A DNA stretch of 64,000 bases, from positions 248,001-312,000 of the forward strand of contig NZ_JARVTG010000001.1 in assembly GCF_029846635.1 (NCBI RefSeq), given 5' to 3'. A program made the translations under genes and the position numbers. Below the pieces are notes generated by a model. It had not been told where the DNA came from, searched no databases, and worked only from the letters and a program-made list of their open reading frames with translations. This stretch comes from Pokkaliibacter sp. MBI-7 (GTDB taxonomy: Bacteria; Pseudomonadota; Gammaproteobacteria; Pseudomonadales; Balneatricaceae). This document shows, one piece after another, positions 8,423 through 17,679 of this stretch (within the stretch, counting starts at the first letter, position 1; every line of letters begins with the position of its first letter).

Positions 8423-8758
8423 GACCTTCCCTCCTTAGGGAACCAACACATGCCATTATGGTGAACTCGATGTGAACGCCTGCGACTACCACCTTGCAGA
8501 CTACTTGACTGAACTACCGAACCTGACTTTCAGCTCGAACCTTGTTTCCAGTGTAGTATTGTTGTCGGCACTGATCCCTCCTCAATTCACTCAGCAAACT
8601 GCCAACTTTACTCCCGAGCCTGACAGCTTCACTGCAGCCTGTAGTAACTGCTGCAGCATGCCGACAATTCAACGGCCTTAATAGCCAGCCAGACCTGCTA
8701 TACTGCCGCTCCCATCCCGCTACAGCGGGAACCACCTTCTCAGTTAATATCGCCGACC
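8423..8758 (+). other. Intergenic region with probable hrpB promoter
   Basis: This 336-base region separates the divergent small basic ORF and hrpB. An extended -10 element TGCTATACT lies at 8696-8704, with no clear -35. It is followed by a short palindrome, TCCCGCT-AC-AGCGGGA, at 8715-8730, in the leader of hrpB. I see no other gene that I would support. Confidence 0.4.
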
Positions 8759-11239
8759 ATGCAGAATAACAGTGCTCTCCTACCTATTGATGAGGTGATG
8801 GAGGACTTGCTTCTCAACCTGTCCATGCATAATCGATGCCTTCTGGTAGCACCTCCCGGTGCTGGCAAGACCACACGCGTCCCTCTTGCCCTGCTGGATC
8901 AGGACTGGACACAAGGCGGCAAGATTTTGCTACTGGAGCCTCGCCGCGTTGCCGCTCGTCATGCTGCTGGTTTTATGGCCGCCTCTCTTGGCCAGGACGT
9001 CGGGGCACAGGTTGGCTACCGTGTACGACTGGACAGTCGCATCAGTCAACACACGCGGATAGAGGTGGTTACGCAGGGCATCCTGACTCGGATGATTCAG
9101 GATGACCCGCTGCTGGAAGGCATCAGCGCCATCATCTTTGATGAATTTCATGAACGCGCGCTCGATGCTGACCTTGGGCTGGCACTGGCGCTCGATATCC
9201 AGAACAACCTGCGCGAAGACCTGCGTATTTTACTGATGTCTGCCACGCTGGAGTGCGGCCCCCTGCTGGAGTTACTCGGCACATCAACGCCTGTGATACA
9301 TAGTGCTGGCAGGCAGTATCCGGTCACCACTGAGTATCATCCGCCAGCCAGCACTCAGGTGTCGCTGGAAAGCCACTTGGCCTCACTTGTCGTCCGTGCC
9401 AGCCATCAGCACGACGGCGACATTCTGGTTTTCCTTCCAGGCATTGCCGAGATTCGCCGCCTGGAGAATGAACTGACCTCACGGCAACTGCCCCTGCGGA
9501 TTCTGTCACTGCACGGCCAGCTCTCTCTGGAACAACAGCAGAGTGCACTTCGACCCGATCCGGAAGGGTGTCGAAAAGTGGTACTCAGCACATCACTTGC
9601 CGAGTCCAGCTTGACCATCGATGGCGTCAGGATCGTTATCGATTGCGGCCTGATGCGCGTACCGCAATTCTACCCACACACTGGCATGACTCGCCTGGAA
9701 ACCAAACGTGTCTCACAGGCCAGTGCCGATCAGCGCCGCGGCCGAGCTGGCCGACAAGGCCCCGGTCTGTGCTTGCGCGCCTGGGCTGAGCATCAGCCAT
9801 TACAGGCTTTCACAGAGCCAGAAATGCTACAGGCAGACTTGTCACCCCTGGCACTTGAGTTGGCGCTGTGGGGTATTCAGGACAGTAATGCACTGCCTTG
9901 GCTCACCCCTCCCCCCACGGCAACCTTAGCGCAGGCCCGGCAGCTTCTGTCAGATCTGGGCGCCTTACAGCCAGACTGGCAGCCCACCGCACTTGGCAAA
10001 TCGCTGGCGGCACTGGGATGTCACCCCCGACTGGCGGTGATGATTTTAAAGGCAGCAGCGCTGGGCAAAGCCGAACAGATGGCAGCAGTCTGGCTGGCCG
10101 CCATGCTGCAGGAGCGCGACTCTCTGGATGCCGGCAGTGATCTGGGAGAGCGCCTTGAACAGCTTCTCAGTCAGCGCCGCGGCCCTCTGTATCGCCGACT
10201 TGAAGCCCAGAACCGCAGCTGGTGCAGAGGGTTGCGACTACCCACTGAACAGACGCCCCGACTGGATTGTCTGGGGCTGCTGCTGACCTATGCCTATCCT
10301 GATCGTGTTGCCCAGCGACGCGGTGCAGGCCAGTTCCAGCTGGTAAGCGGCCAGCAGGCGTGGCTAGCTGAGCACGATAGTCTCGCGCATCAGGACTGGC
10401 TGGTAGTGGCAGATCTGGACGGCAAGATCAAGCAGGCACGCATATTCAAGGCTGTCACCATCAGTCTGGCCGAATTACAGCTGCGCTTTCCTGAAGCATT
10501 CGACTGGCAACAACGTGCGCAATGGAATGATGAGGCCGAGCGACTGGAAGCCTTCCAGGAGCAACGACTGGGTAACCTGATCCTGGCCCGCAAGCCCGCG
10601 AACTCACTGGCAGATGAACTGAAAGTGCCAGCACTGCTGGAAGCCATCCGCCAGCGTGGATTATCTGGCTTGCAACTAGATGACAACGCCAGCCAGCTAC
10701 TGGCTCGATTAGGCCATTTGCGCTCGAAACATTCGCATTGGCCCGGGACTCAACACGTCATTCCCGATATGAGTGAAGAAGCGCTGCTGACCAATCTGGA
10801 TAACTGGCTGGCCCCCTACCTGCAGGGTATGAACAGCCTCAGTGAAGTCAGAAAGATCAATGTGTACGAGGCTTTGCTGAATCAGCTGGACTGGCCCCAG
10901 CGGCAAATGCTGGACACTTTGCTGCCCACCAGTCTGACGGTCCCCAGCGGTTCGCAAGTCAGTATCGACTACACGGCGGAAATACCAGTACTGGCCGTCC
11001 GGCTACAGGAAATGTTTGGTCAGCTGGATACCCCGGCAGTGCTGCAAGGTACATTGCCACTGCTGATTCACTTGCTGTCACCTGCCCGTCGCCCTATCCA
11101 GATTACCCGTGACATGCGCAACTTCTGGCAATCTACCTACCATGAAGTACGTAAGGATCTGAAAGGACGCTACCCCAAGCACTACTGGCCGGAAGATCCC
11201 TTTTCTGCCGAAGCTATCCGTGGCGTTCGCCCACGTTAA
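8759..11239 (+). CDS. hrpB: ATP-dependent RNA helicase HrpB (DEAH family)
   Basis: The 826-residue protein has Walker A in APPGAGKTTR near residue 31, IIFDEFHERALDADLGLAL (motif II with the DEFH variant typical of HrpB) and LLMSATLE (motif III). VFLPGIAEIR, STSLAESSLTI and QRRGRAGRQGPGLC (motif VI) follow. The C-terminal HrpB-specific domain ends in the expected KGRYPKHYWPEDP motif. The length matches E. coli HrpB (about 810-820). Its cellular role is not well established in any bacterium. It is monocistronic and followed by an intrinsic terminator. Confidence 0.95.
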   Translation: MQNNSALLPIDEVMEDLLLNLSMHNRCLLVAPPGAGKTTRVPLALLDQDWTQGGKILLLEPRRVAARHAAGFMAASLGQDVGAQVGYRVRLDSRISQHTRIEVVTQGILTRMIQDDPLLEGISAIIFDEFHERALDADLGLALALDIQNNLREDLRILLMSATLECGPLLELLGTSTPVIHSAGRQYPVTTEYHPPASTQVSLESHLASLVVRASHQHDGDILVFLPGIAEIRRLENELTSRQLPLRILSLHGQLSLEQQQSALRPDPEGCRKVVLSTSLAESSLTIDGVRIVIDCGLMRVPQFYPHTGMTRLETKRVSQASADQRRGRAGRQGPGLCLRAWAEHQPLQAFTEPEMLQADLSPLALELALWGIQDSNALPWLTPPPTATLAQARQLLSDLGALQPDWQPTALGKSLAALGCHPRLAVMILKAAALGKAEQMAAVWLAAMLQERDSLDAGSDLGERLEQLLSQRRGPLYRRLEAQNRSWCRGLRLPTEQTPRLDCLGLLLTYAYPDRVAQRRGAGQFQLVSGQQAWLAEHDSLAHQDWLVVADLDGKIKQARIFKAVTISLAELQLRFPEAFDWQQRAQWNDEAERLEAFQEQRLGNLILARKPANSLADELKVPALLEAIRQRGLSGLQLDDNASQLLARLGHLRSKHSHWPGTQHVIPDMSEEALLTNLDNWLAPYLQGMNSLSEVRKINVYEALLNQLDWPQRQMLDTLLPTSLTVPSGSQVSIDYTAEIPVLAVRLQEMFGQLDTPAVLQGTLPLLIHLLSPARRPIQITRDMRNFWQSTYHEVRKDLKGRYPKHYWPEDPFSAEAIRGVRPR

Positions 11240-11278
11240 CTCGCCACATCCCTCTGAGGCTTACCCCATAACAACAAA

Positions 11279-11308
11279 GCCGCTGGCGAAAACGCCAGCG
11301 GCTTTCTC
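11279..11308 (+). terminator. Intrinsic terminator after hrpB
   Basis: GCCGCTGGCG-AAAA-CGCCAGCGGC is a perfect 10-bp stem with a tetraloop at 11279-11302, followed by TTTCTC. It lies 40 bases after the hrpB stop. Confidence 0.85.
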
Positions 11309-11360
11309 ATGAAACCCTCGAGTATGCTGAAGCGAGCGAGTTGCTGCTTGTGCTGCGAGG

Positions 11361-12209
11361 TTACTTGGTCACCATCGGACGGGAAGCATCCTTACACCAC
11401 TCACTCCACGAGCCGGGGTAAAGGCGGCTGCCATTCAGGCCCGCATGTTCCATGGCTAGCAGGTTGTGGCAGGCAGTTACGCCCGAGCCGCAGTAATGCA
11501 CCACCTCTTTGGGCGTCGCCTCGCCCAACAGGGCTTGCCATTCGCCACGTAACTGGTTGAAAGACTTGAAACGCCCGTCTGGCTGCAGGTTCTGCTGCAG
11601 CGGCCGGTTCATTGCGCCGGGAATATGCCCGGCAACAGGGTCCAGCGGTTCCACTTCGCCACGGAAACGTTCGGCAGCCCGGGCATCCACCAGCTGCCAG
11701 CGAGGGTCACTCATTTGTGCCAGCAGTTCATCTGCATTACGAGCCTGTACCAACGCCACAGAAGCAGGATAAGCACCCGTACCCACCACCGCAGGCAAGT
11801 CGGTCACCAGCTCACCACCTGCCTGGGCCCAGGCGGTCAGACCGCCATCCAGCACCGCGACATCACGATGGCCAACTCGCTTGAGTAACCACCACAACCG
11901 TGCCGCCGTTGCTCCACCGGCATCGTCATAGACCACCACCTGCGTATCAGTACTGATCCCCCATCTGCCCAGCGTCTGCAGGAAAGCCTGCTCATCCGGC
12001 AATGGATGCCTGCCGGATGTCGCGGTGACAGGCGAAGACAGGTCTTCATCAAGGTGGGCGTAGCTGGCACCGGGGAGATGTCCAGCCTGATAGGCTCGAC
12101 GACCAGCCTCGGTATCAGCGAGGTTGAAGCGGCAGTCCACAATTCGCCACTGTGGCTGGTGCACATTGTCCAGCACGGTAGCGGCATCAATCAGTGTTTC
12201 GTATCCCAT
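11361..12209 (-). CDS. sseA: Thiosulfate/3-mercaptopyruvate sulfurtransferase (tandem rhodanese)
   Basis: Two rhodanese domains are visible. The N-terminal domain is inactive-type (IVDCRFNLADTEAGRRAY, GHLPGASYAHLDEDL). The C-terminal domain carries the active-site loop CGSGVTAC, the form typical of 3-mercaptopyruvate sulfurtransferase rather than thiosulfate rhodanese. The 282-residue length equals SseA. The start is the ATG at 12209, preceded by GGAGAAAAATGCT; the longer frame to 12278 overlaps trpS and lacks a good ribosome-binding site. It follows trpS by 53 bases in the same direction and is probably cotranscribed. Physiological substrate is inferred from the loop sequence. Confidence 0.9.
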   Translation of the reverse strand: MGYETLIDAATVLDNVHQPQWRIVDCRFNLADTEAGRRAYQAGHLPGASYAHLDEDLSSPVTATSGRHPLPDEQAFLQTLGRWGISTDTQVVVYDDAGGATAARLWWLLKRVGHRDVAVLDGGLTAWAQAGGELVTDLPAVVGTGAYPASVALVQARNADELLAQMSDPRWQLVDARAAERFRGEVEPLDPVAGHIPGAMNRPLQQNLQPDGRFKSFNQLRGEWQALLGEATPKEVVHYCGSGVTACHNLLAMEHAGLNGSRLYPGSWSEWCKDASRPMVTK

Positions 12210-12262
12210 AGCATTTTTCTCCGATGCTTCCGCTGCAATGCCATTGAACAGTGTGAGGCCAC

Positions 12263-13570
12263 TCAGGCCTGCTGCCACTCTTCGACAATATCAAGTTTCA
12301 GGCGCAGCGCCTTCTTGTCTTTTTTCGATGCGGTTTCATGCTGATCCAGCAGCTCAGCCGCCAGTGCCGTCAGATCACCGGACCTGGCCTTCAGCAGTTG
12401 CTGCAGCTCAGCCTCCGCCTGCTGACGTGCTTCTGCCTCACGCTGACGGGCAATCTCCTGCGCACGTGCCTTACCGGCATCCAGCTTTGCCTGCTCATCG
12501 GCAGTCAGCTCTTTGTCGGCCTTCTTACCCTGCGGCCTGTCATCTTGCACCTGACCGGCAGTAAAGCTGTTCAGACCCACAGCCCGACGCACTTCATCCA
12601 TCAGAGGGGTCGCATAGGCCCGCGCTTTTTCCGCACCATGGCGCAAAATCTGCTCCAGGTAACCCTGATCGGCCATCAGGCGCTTATATTCTGCGCGTGG
12701 CGCAGTCAGCTGGGCATCAAGGAACTCGAACAACTGTTCTTTCAGCTCACCCCAGCCATCACCCGCTGCGAAGCGTGCTGCCATGGCATCGCGCTGCTGG
12801 CGATCAGCAAACGCACTGTAGATTTCAAATAGCGAGCTGCCTTCAGTAGCTTTCGGTTCACCCGGCATGCGGGAGTCCGTTTTGATCTGATAGATCAGCT
12901 TGCGCAGTTCATCAGGCTCGACAAACAGCGGGATGGTGTTGTTGTAGCTTTTGCTCATCTTGCGGCCATCAAGACCCGACAAGACGGCGCCCTCTTCGCC
13001 CACCACTGCCTCAGGCAGGGTGAACAGCGGCGCATAGGTGTGATTGAAACGCCCGGCAATGTCACGGGCCATTTCAATATGCTGGACCTGATCCTTACCA
13101 ACCGGTACCTGATTAGCGTTGAACATCAGGATGTCTGCGGCCATCAGCACGGGGTAGCTGAACAGCCCCATCGTGATACCGTCATCCAGATCAGGATTGC
13201 CGGCAGCCTGGTTGGCATCCACCGATGCCTTGTAGGCATGGGCACGGTTCATCAGGCCCTTAGCGGTCAGACAGGTAAGAATCCAGGTAAGTTCGGTGAT
13301 TTCAGGAATATCTGACTGGCGATAGAACGTCGCGACCTGTGGATCCAGCCCCATGGCCAGCCAGGTAGCGGCAATTTCCTGGCGTGAACGATATACCCGG
13401 GCGGGCTCATCACATTTGATCAGCGCGTGGAAGTCGGCCAGAAAGTAGAAGCTGCTCACATCAGGATTGCGGCTGGCCTCGATGGCTGGACGAATGGCAC
13501 CTACGTAGTTACCCAGGTGAGGAGTACCGGTGGTTGTGATACCGGTCAGAACGATGGTTTTCTTACTCAT
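12263..13570 (-). CDS. trpS: Tryptophan--tRNA ligase with C-terminal extension
   Basis: Class I aminoacyl-tRNA synthetase charging tRNA-Trp. It starts MSKKTIVLTGITTTGTPHLGN, where PHLGN is the HIGH motif, and has the KMSKS loop in GRKMSKSYNN. Residues up to about 335 correspond to the E. coli enzyme (334 aa). A further ~100 residues form a charged, Ala/Gln/Glu/Lys-rich, probably coiled tail (REAEARQQAEAELQQLL). The longer TrpS type is known in pseudomonads, so the tail is not unique. The ATG at 13570 has AAGGG directly upstream, an unusually close ribosome-binding site. The frame stays open to 13642, so a longer start is not excluded. Confidence 0.93.
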   Translation of the reverse strand: MSKKTIVLTGITTTGTPHLGNYVGAIRPAIEASRNPDVSSFYFLADFHALIKCDEPARVYRSRQEIAATWLAMGLDPQVATFYRQSDIPEITELTWILTCLTAKGLMNRAHAYKASVDANQAAGNPDLDDGITMGLFSYPVLMAADILMFNANQVPVGKDQVQHIEMARDIAGRFNHTYAPLFTLPEAVVGEEGAVLSGLDGRKMSKSYNNTIPLFVEPDELRKLIYQIKTDSRMPGEPKATEGSSLFEIYSAFADRQQRDAMAARFAAGDGWGELKEQLFEFLDAQLTAPRAEYKRLMADQGYLEQILRHGAEKARAYATPLMDEVRRAVGLNSFTAGQVQDDRPQGKKADKELTADEQAKLDAGKARAQEIARQREAEARQQAEAELQQLLKARSGDLTALAAELLDQHETASKKDKKALRLKLDIVEEWQQA

Positions 13571-14058
13571 CCCTTGACTCTGTTGCTGTAGCCAGCCTGC
13601 CCTCCGAACTGGCATGAAGCACACTTTCAGGGACAGGATCACTGGGGAGGACGGCGCAAATTGCTATATCTACTCTTCCGAATAGGCCGCCATTAAAGGA
13701 AAACCCCATACTAATCAACCTTTACACCCAGTGTCACGGCATTCGTTACAGTTCAGGCAAAGAAATGCAAATTGCCATTGAACACCGTTATCTGACGTAC
13801 AAAACGGGCTGCCAGCCACAATGGAATTCGTCTTCCCTGTGATCATATCCCTGCCAAACCCTGTGATCACAAACTGTTTTACAAACTGCGTGCATCCTCT
13901 TTCTGCAGACATGACAGCTGTATGAAAAACAAGCAATCGCCCTGATAGAAACACGCAAAATCCTCAATTCAGCTGATCTTGAGTTTGCCGCCTCCAACCG
14001 TAAAACAAGAAATACCGGATCACGTGAGGCACACAGCGACCTGAAGGAGGTCATCTTG
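13571..14058. other. Long intergenic region between trpS and a DUF2789 gene
   Basis: This 488-base divergent region holds promoters for trpS and for the gene at 14059. Two exact copies of CCCTGTGATCA lie at 13835-13845 and 13859-13869, 24 bases apart. The second extends into the palindrome TGTGATCACA. Such phased copies look like a regulator binding site, but they do not fit the full CRP/Vfr spacing. No ORF with a good ribosome-binding site is present. Confidence 0.4.
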
Positions 14059-14304
14059 ATGGATACCACCCCACATACCCTGAACACCCTGTTCCAACAA
14101 CTGGGTTTACCGGATGATTCGGCCAAAATCGACCACTTCATCAGTCATCACAGTCCCTTGCCAGATGAACTTCTCCTCCACCAGGCCCAATGCTGGACCC
14201 TGGCTCAATCACGGTTCCTACGTGACGCACTGGCAGAAGACTCAGACTGGGCTGAAGTGGTCGACGAGTTGAACGTGATGATGCGCTCCACCCCAACGCA
14301 TTAG
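14059..14304 (+). CDS. DUF2789 family protein
   Basis: The 81-residue protein reads MDTTPHTLNTLFQQLGLP near the N terminus and ends with the family signature AEDSDWAEVVDELNVMM. It matches the small DUF2789 proteins common in Pseudomonas and relatives, whose function is unknown. It is probably soluble and all-helical. AAGGAGG lies 8 bases before the ATG at 14059; an in-frame TTG three bases upstream is less likely. It is monocistronic. The long upstream region with repeated CCCTGTGATCA elements suggests dedicated regulation. Confidence 0.85.
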   Translation: MDTTPHTLNTLFQQLGLPDDSAKIDHFISHHSPLPDELLLHQAQCWTLAQSRFLRDALAEDSDWAEVVDELNVMMRSTPTH

Positions 14305-14448
14305 CCATGTTTGTAACCAGCGCCGGATAACGTGCTAATCCGTCGCACTTGATGATTAAAGAGTCAACAAACCTCTACTGACACAGGTAAGCCTATCTTC
14401 GAGTTACACATTAGCCTTCAGCCTCCTCTCTCATACCTCTCCCTTTGC

Positions 14449-14480
14449 GGCTGGTTTCCTTGTGGACCAGCCTTTTTTAT
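14449..14480 (+). terminator. Intrinsic terminator before cls
   Basis: GGCTGGT (14449-14455) and ACCAGCC (14466-14472) form a 7-bp stem with a 10-base loop, followed by six T residues. It lies 145 bases after the DUF2789 gene and ends that transcript. Confidence 0.75.
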
Positions 14481-14565
14481 TATGCAAATCAAATCTATAT
14501 AGAAGAGTAAGGAAGCGGCACCTGAGCCTCACTCAGGCGCAGACTCGATCTAATCTAGGGATGCC

Positions 14566-15987
14566 ATGAACTACGACCTGATCTATCTGGCGATCATCTG
14601 CTCGTCCATCCTGCTTTACCTGATCGCGCTGTTCAGCATGATCTATCAGAAGCGCACGCCAACCAGCATGATGGCCTGGTTACTGGCCATTGTGCTGTTA
14701 CCTCATATTGCAGTGCCGCTGTATTTCATTATTGGCGTGCGCAAACGCGCACGTCTGAAGCACAAGTCGATGTTTGAAATGCAGGATATCGAGATCAGCA
14801 GCTCACTGAGCAACAACGCGGTCTCAGGCATCCTGCAGGCTAATGGTATTCCCGCGCCGACCAAAGGAAATCGCTACGAGTTCTACACCAGCGGCCAGCG
14901 TGCCTTTGCCAGCATGCTGAACCACATTCGCGCGGCTCAGCACAGTATCCTGATCAGCACCTATGTTTTCGGCCGCGACCGGACGACCCGCATTCTGCTG
15001 CGCGAGCTGACCAACAAGGCGCGGCAGGGCATCGAGGTCAAGTTGCTGCTGGACTCCGTGGGTTCCTATCGCAGTTACTTTTTCCAGAAGCAGTTTGATG
15101 AATTACGAGCGGCAGGAGGCATCGTAGTATTCTTCATGCCCCTGCTGGCTTTTCCATTGCGCAGTTACATCAACTTGCGCAATCACCGCAAGATTTATCT
15201 TTTTGACCGCAAGATTGTTCTCAGCGGTGGCATGAATCTTTCAGCTGAGTATATGAGCCCTGACGGTATGGGCCCGGATGAGCATTTTCTGGAGGGCAGA
15301 CCGAGCTGCTCGAAACAATGGCAGGACCTGCTGTTTCTGATCGAGGGGCCGGCTGTTTTTCACTACTACCAGATCTTTCTTGCAGACTGGAATTACGCTA
15401 CGGGAGATAAGAGCAAACCCTCTCCGGAGGAAGTACCCTCCACCTGCGGCGACACCTATATGCAGGTGGTGCCTTCAGGGCCGGATATTCGCTCCGATGC
15501 ACTTTATGAGTCGCTGCTCAGCGCCATCTACAGCGCCAGAGAGCGCATCTGGATTGTCACCCCCTACTTCGTCCCCGATGACAGCCTGCTCAGGGCCCTG
15601 ATCATTGCCCAGCACAAGGGCATCGATGTAAAGCTGATCACACCACGCAACTCCAACCATGCGCTGGCTGATCTGGGGCGCAGCAGCTATATGCGAGAAC
15701 TGGAAGATGTCGGTGTGCATGTCGCCTTGTATGAAGAACGCATGCTGCACGCCAAAGCCATCCTGCTGGACAGCAGCGGTGTCATGCTCGGCTCGGTCAA
15801 CATGGATAATCGCAGCCTGTTCCTCAACTATGAGGTCGCTACCTTCGCCTACTCTCCGGACATCATTGATGAGGTAGAAAGCTGGATGCTGGGGTTGTTA
15901 CAGCACTCCAGCCGCAACATGCAGAAAGTGAAGGTGTTTCGTCGCTTCTTTGAAAATCTGATGCGTATCTTCGCTCCGCAGTTATAG
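14566..15987 (+). CDS. cls: Cardiolipin synthase (phospholipase D superfamily)
   Basis: The 473-residue membrane protein makes cardiolipin from phosphatidylglycerol. It has two N-terminal transmembrane helices (about residues 5-28 and 36-58). The two HKD catalytic motifs follow: HRKIYLFD starting at His207, with the GGMN motif after it, and HAKAILLD starting at His395, with GSVNMDNRSLFLNYEV after it. This order is that of ClsA-type enzymes, and the length fits (E. coli ClsA 486). It is followed after 33 bases by a YafD-like gene and may share a transcript with it. Confidence 0.93.
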   Translation: MNYDLIYLAIICSSILLYLIALFSMIYQKRTPTSMMAWLLAIVLLPHIAVPLYFIIGVRKRARLKHKSMFEMQDIEISSSLSNNAVSGILQANGIPAPTKGNRYEFYTSGQRAFASMLNHIRAAQHSILISTYVFGRDRTTRILLRELTNKARQGIEVKLLLDSVGSYRSYFFQKQFDELRAAGGIVVFFMPLLAFPLRSYINLRNHRKIYLFDRKIVLSGGMNLSAEYMSPDGMGPDEHFLEGRPSCSKQWQDLLFLIEGPAVFHYYQIFLADWNYATGDKSKPSPEEVPSTCGDTYMQVVPSGPDIRSDALYESLLSAIYSARERIWIVTPYFVPDDSLLRALIIAQHKGIDVKLITPRNSNHALADLGRSSYMRELEDVGVHVALYEERMLHAKAILLDSSGVMLGSVNMDNRSLFLNYEVATFAYSPDIIDEVESWMLGLLQHSSRNMQKVKVFRRFFENLMRIFAPQL

Positions 15988-16020
15988 AGCGAGCTAACGC
16001 CTACTGGCGCTGGAGGCCTC

Positions 16021-16809
16021 ATGTTCAAGCCCAGCATCATCCATCACCGCTGTGGGCGTACACCACCGCGTGTGATGCTTCAGCAGGATTTCGGGCTGCT
16101 TTGTCTGAATGCCCATAAGAATAATCAGCGGGCCGCCTTCCAGCGTTTTTTCCGCGCCCAGACCCATCATCTGCCACTCGATATCGTGCTGTTTCAGGAG
16201 GCAGCGTTCAGTGGTGAAGACTTCTTTCTGGACCAGTTCTGCTATGAAGCGGCACCCAATCTGCAAGTCAAAGGGCGCTACTATGGCGTGCTCAATGCCA
16301 GTGATACCCGCGTACTGGATGCTTCGCCGCTGCTGAGCTTTACACAGGAAGTGTTTATCAAGACGCACAAGAGCGCGCTGATCACCTATTACCCACTGCC
16401 GGGCGCAACCCACGATGCCAGCACGGATAGCCACAGCCTGTGCGTGGCGAATATTCACGCCATCAATTTCAAGGGATTAAAGGAATATCAGGCAGAAGTC
16501 AGCCTGCTGGCCGAAGCGCTCTGCCATCATCGTGGACCCATGATTGTCGCAGGTGATTTCAATAGCTGGAGTACCCGCAGGGAGCTGACACTACAGCAGT
16601 TTTGCCACGCTCTGGAACTGCGCCCCATTCATTTTCAGCACCCGCATCTGATCAAGCGTTTTATGGGGCACCCGCTCGATCATATCTTCTACCGTGGTCT
16701 GTCTCTGCATCATGCCAGCTGCCTGTCGAGCAGCCGCTTTTCCGACCATAACATGCTCTATGCCCAGTTCAGGCTGGATACCCGCCAGCATCTGCTGCAC
16801 TTCAACTGA
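16021..16809 (+). CDS. Endonuclease/exonuclease/phosphatase family protein (YafD-like)
   Basis: The 262-residue protein has the EEP-fold metal-dependent hydrolase motifs in order: LCLNAHKNN, VLFQEAA (metal-binding Glu), ANIHAINF (catalytic His), IVAGDFNSWS (Asp and Asn), PLDHIFYRGL and SDHNMLYAQF (terminal Asp-His). All expected catalytic residues are present. Similarity to E. coli YafD is by layout. GGAGG lies 4 bases before the ATG, which is close. The substrate (DNA, phospholipid or sugar phosphate) cannot be told; the position after cardiolipin synthase hints at a lipid link but is weak evidence. Confidence 0.85.
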   Translation: MFKPSIIHHRCGRTPPRVMLQQDFGLLCLNAHKNNQRAAFQRFFRAQTHHLPLDIVLFQEAAFSGEDFFLDQFCYEAAPNLQVKGRYYGVLNASDTRVLDASPLLSFTQEVFIKTHKSALITYYPLPGATHDASTDSHSLCVANIHAINFKGLKEYQAEVSLLAEALCHHRGPMIVAGDFNSWSTRRELTLQQFCHALELRPIHFQHPHLIKRFMGHPLDHIFYRGLSLHHASCLSSSRFSDHNMLYAQFRLDTRQHLLHFN

Positions 16810-16825
16810 CGGGGCACCGTTCTGG

Positions 16826-17629
16826 CTACTTGCGGTAGTGGCCACCAGCCCAGTTCAACATGGCCTGCAACAGTTGCTGGATGAGTGCCTGAGTCGGCCG
16901 GGCTGTGTCCGCTTCAAAACCGAAAGGATAGTCTTCACTCATATAATTGAGCTGTGCCAATTCCAGCTGTACTGCATGCCAGTGCTGCTCAGGTCTGCCA
17001 AAGCAACGGGTGATATATCCCCCTTTGAAGCGACCATTCAGTACGTGGCTAAATTGCTGCTGCGCTGCACAGGCGGCCACCAGTGCTGACTGCATATCCG
17101 GCGCGCAGCTTTCGCCACTGTTGGTACCCAGATTGAAATCCGGCAAACGGCCATCGAACAACCGGGGAACCTCCGAGCGGATGGAGTGGGCATCAAACAG
17201 CAAGGCATAGCCAAACTCATCCCGCAGCCGGCTCAGCTCGCGTTCGATCTGCTGGTGGTAAGGTTTCCAGATCATTTCCAGATAGCGATCATGTTCCTCC
17301 CTGCTCGGCGCCAAACCGTCCCTGAACAATGGAGTGCCATCAAAGTTGATATCGGGAAACAACCCCGTGGTGGCAGTCTGATACAGTGGCTGATCATCGG
17401 CCGGGCGGTTCAGATCAACCACATAGCGCGAATAATTGGCCATCAGCAGGCTGGCGCCCATGGCCTCGGCAAAGTCATACAGCCGGGGCATATGCCAGTC
17501 GGTGTCCTGCAGCTTCAATGCTTCTTCGGTGAGTCCAGCGGCAACGGCGTCAGTCAGCCAGGTGCCGGTGTGAGGCATGCTGATCAGCAGGGGCAGTTTG
17601 CCCTGCCTGAACTCAAATGCTTGGTACAT
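16826..17629 (-). CDS. hutG: N-formylglutamate deformylase
   Basis: HutG hydrolyses N-formylglutamate to glutamate and formate, the last step of the five-step histidine pathway that uses HutF. The 267-residue protein has the family motifs PLLISMPHTGT, DTDWHMPRLYDF, NYSRYVVDLNRP and LFDAHSIRSEVPRLFDGRLP. The start ATG has AAAGGA 8 bases upstream. It is the last gene of the leftward hutXWV-hutH-like-hutG unit, 50 bases after the HutH-like gene. Its presence together with hutF means that the formylglutamate branch, rather than direct HutG-type hydrolysis of formiminoglutamate, is used. Confidence 0.94.
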   Translation of the reverse strand: MYQAFEFRQGKLPLLISMPHTGTWLTDAVAAGLTEEALKLQDTDWHMPRLYDFAEAMGASLLMANYSRYVVDLNRPADDQPLYQTATTGLFPDINFDGTPLFRDGLAPSREEHDRYLEMIWKPYHQQIERELSRLRDEFGYALLFDAHSIRSEVPRLFDGRLPDFNLGTNSGESCAPDMQSALVAACAAQQQFSHVLNGRFKGGYITRCFGRPEQHWHAVQLELAQLNYMSEDYPFGFEADTARPTQALIQQLLQAMLNWAGGHYRK

Positions 17630-17679
17630 GTCGACATTCCTTTCTTATCGGTATAGCTGTTGCTGTCCTGTGCAGGCAG

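Noticed and set aside
8472..8681. 69-residue ORF upstream of hrpB
   Set aside because: Low-complexity Ser/Thr composition, no ribosome-binding site, and it ends at the hrpB promoter region.
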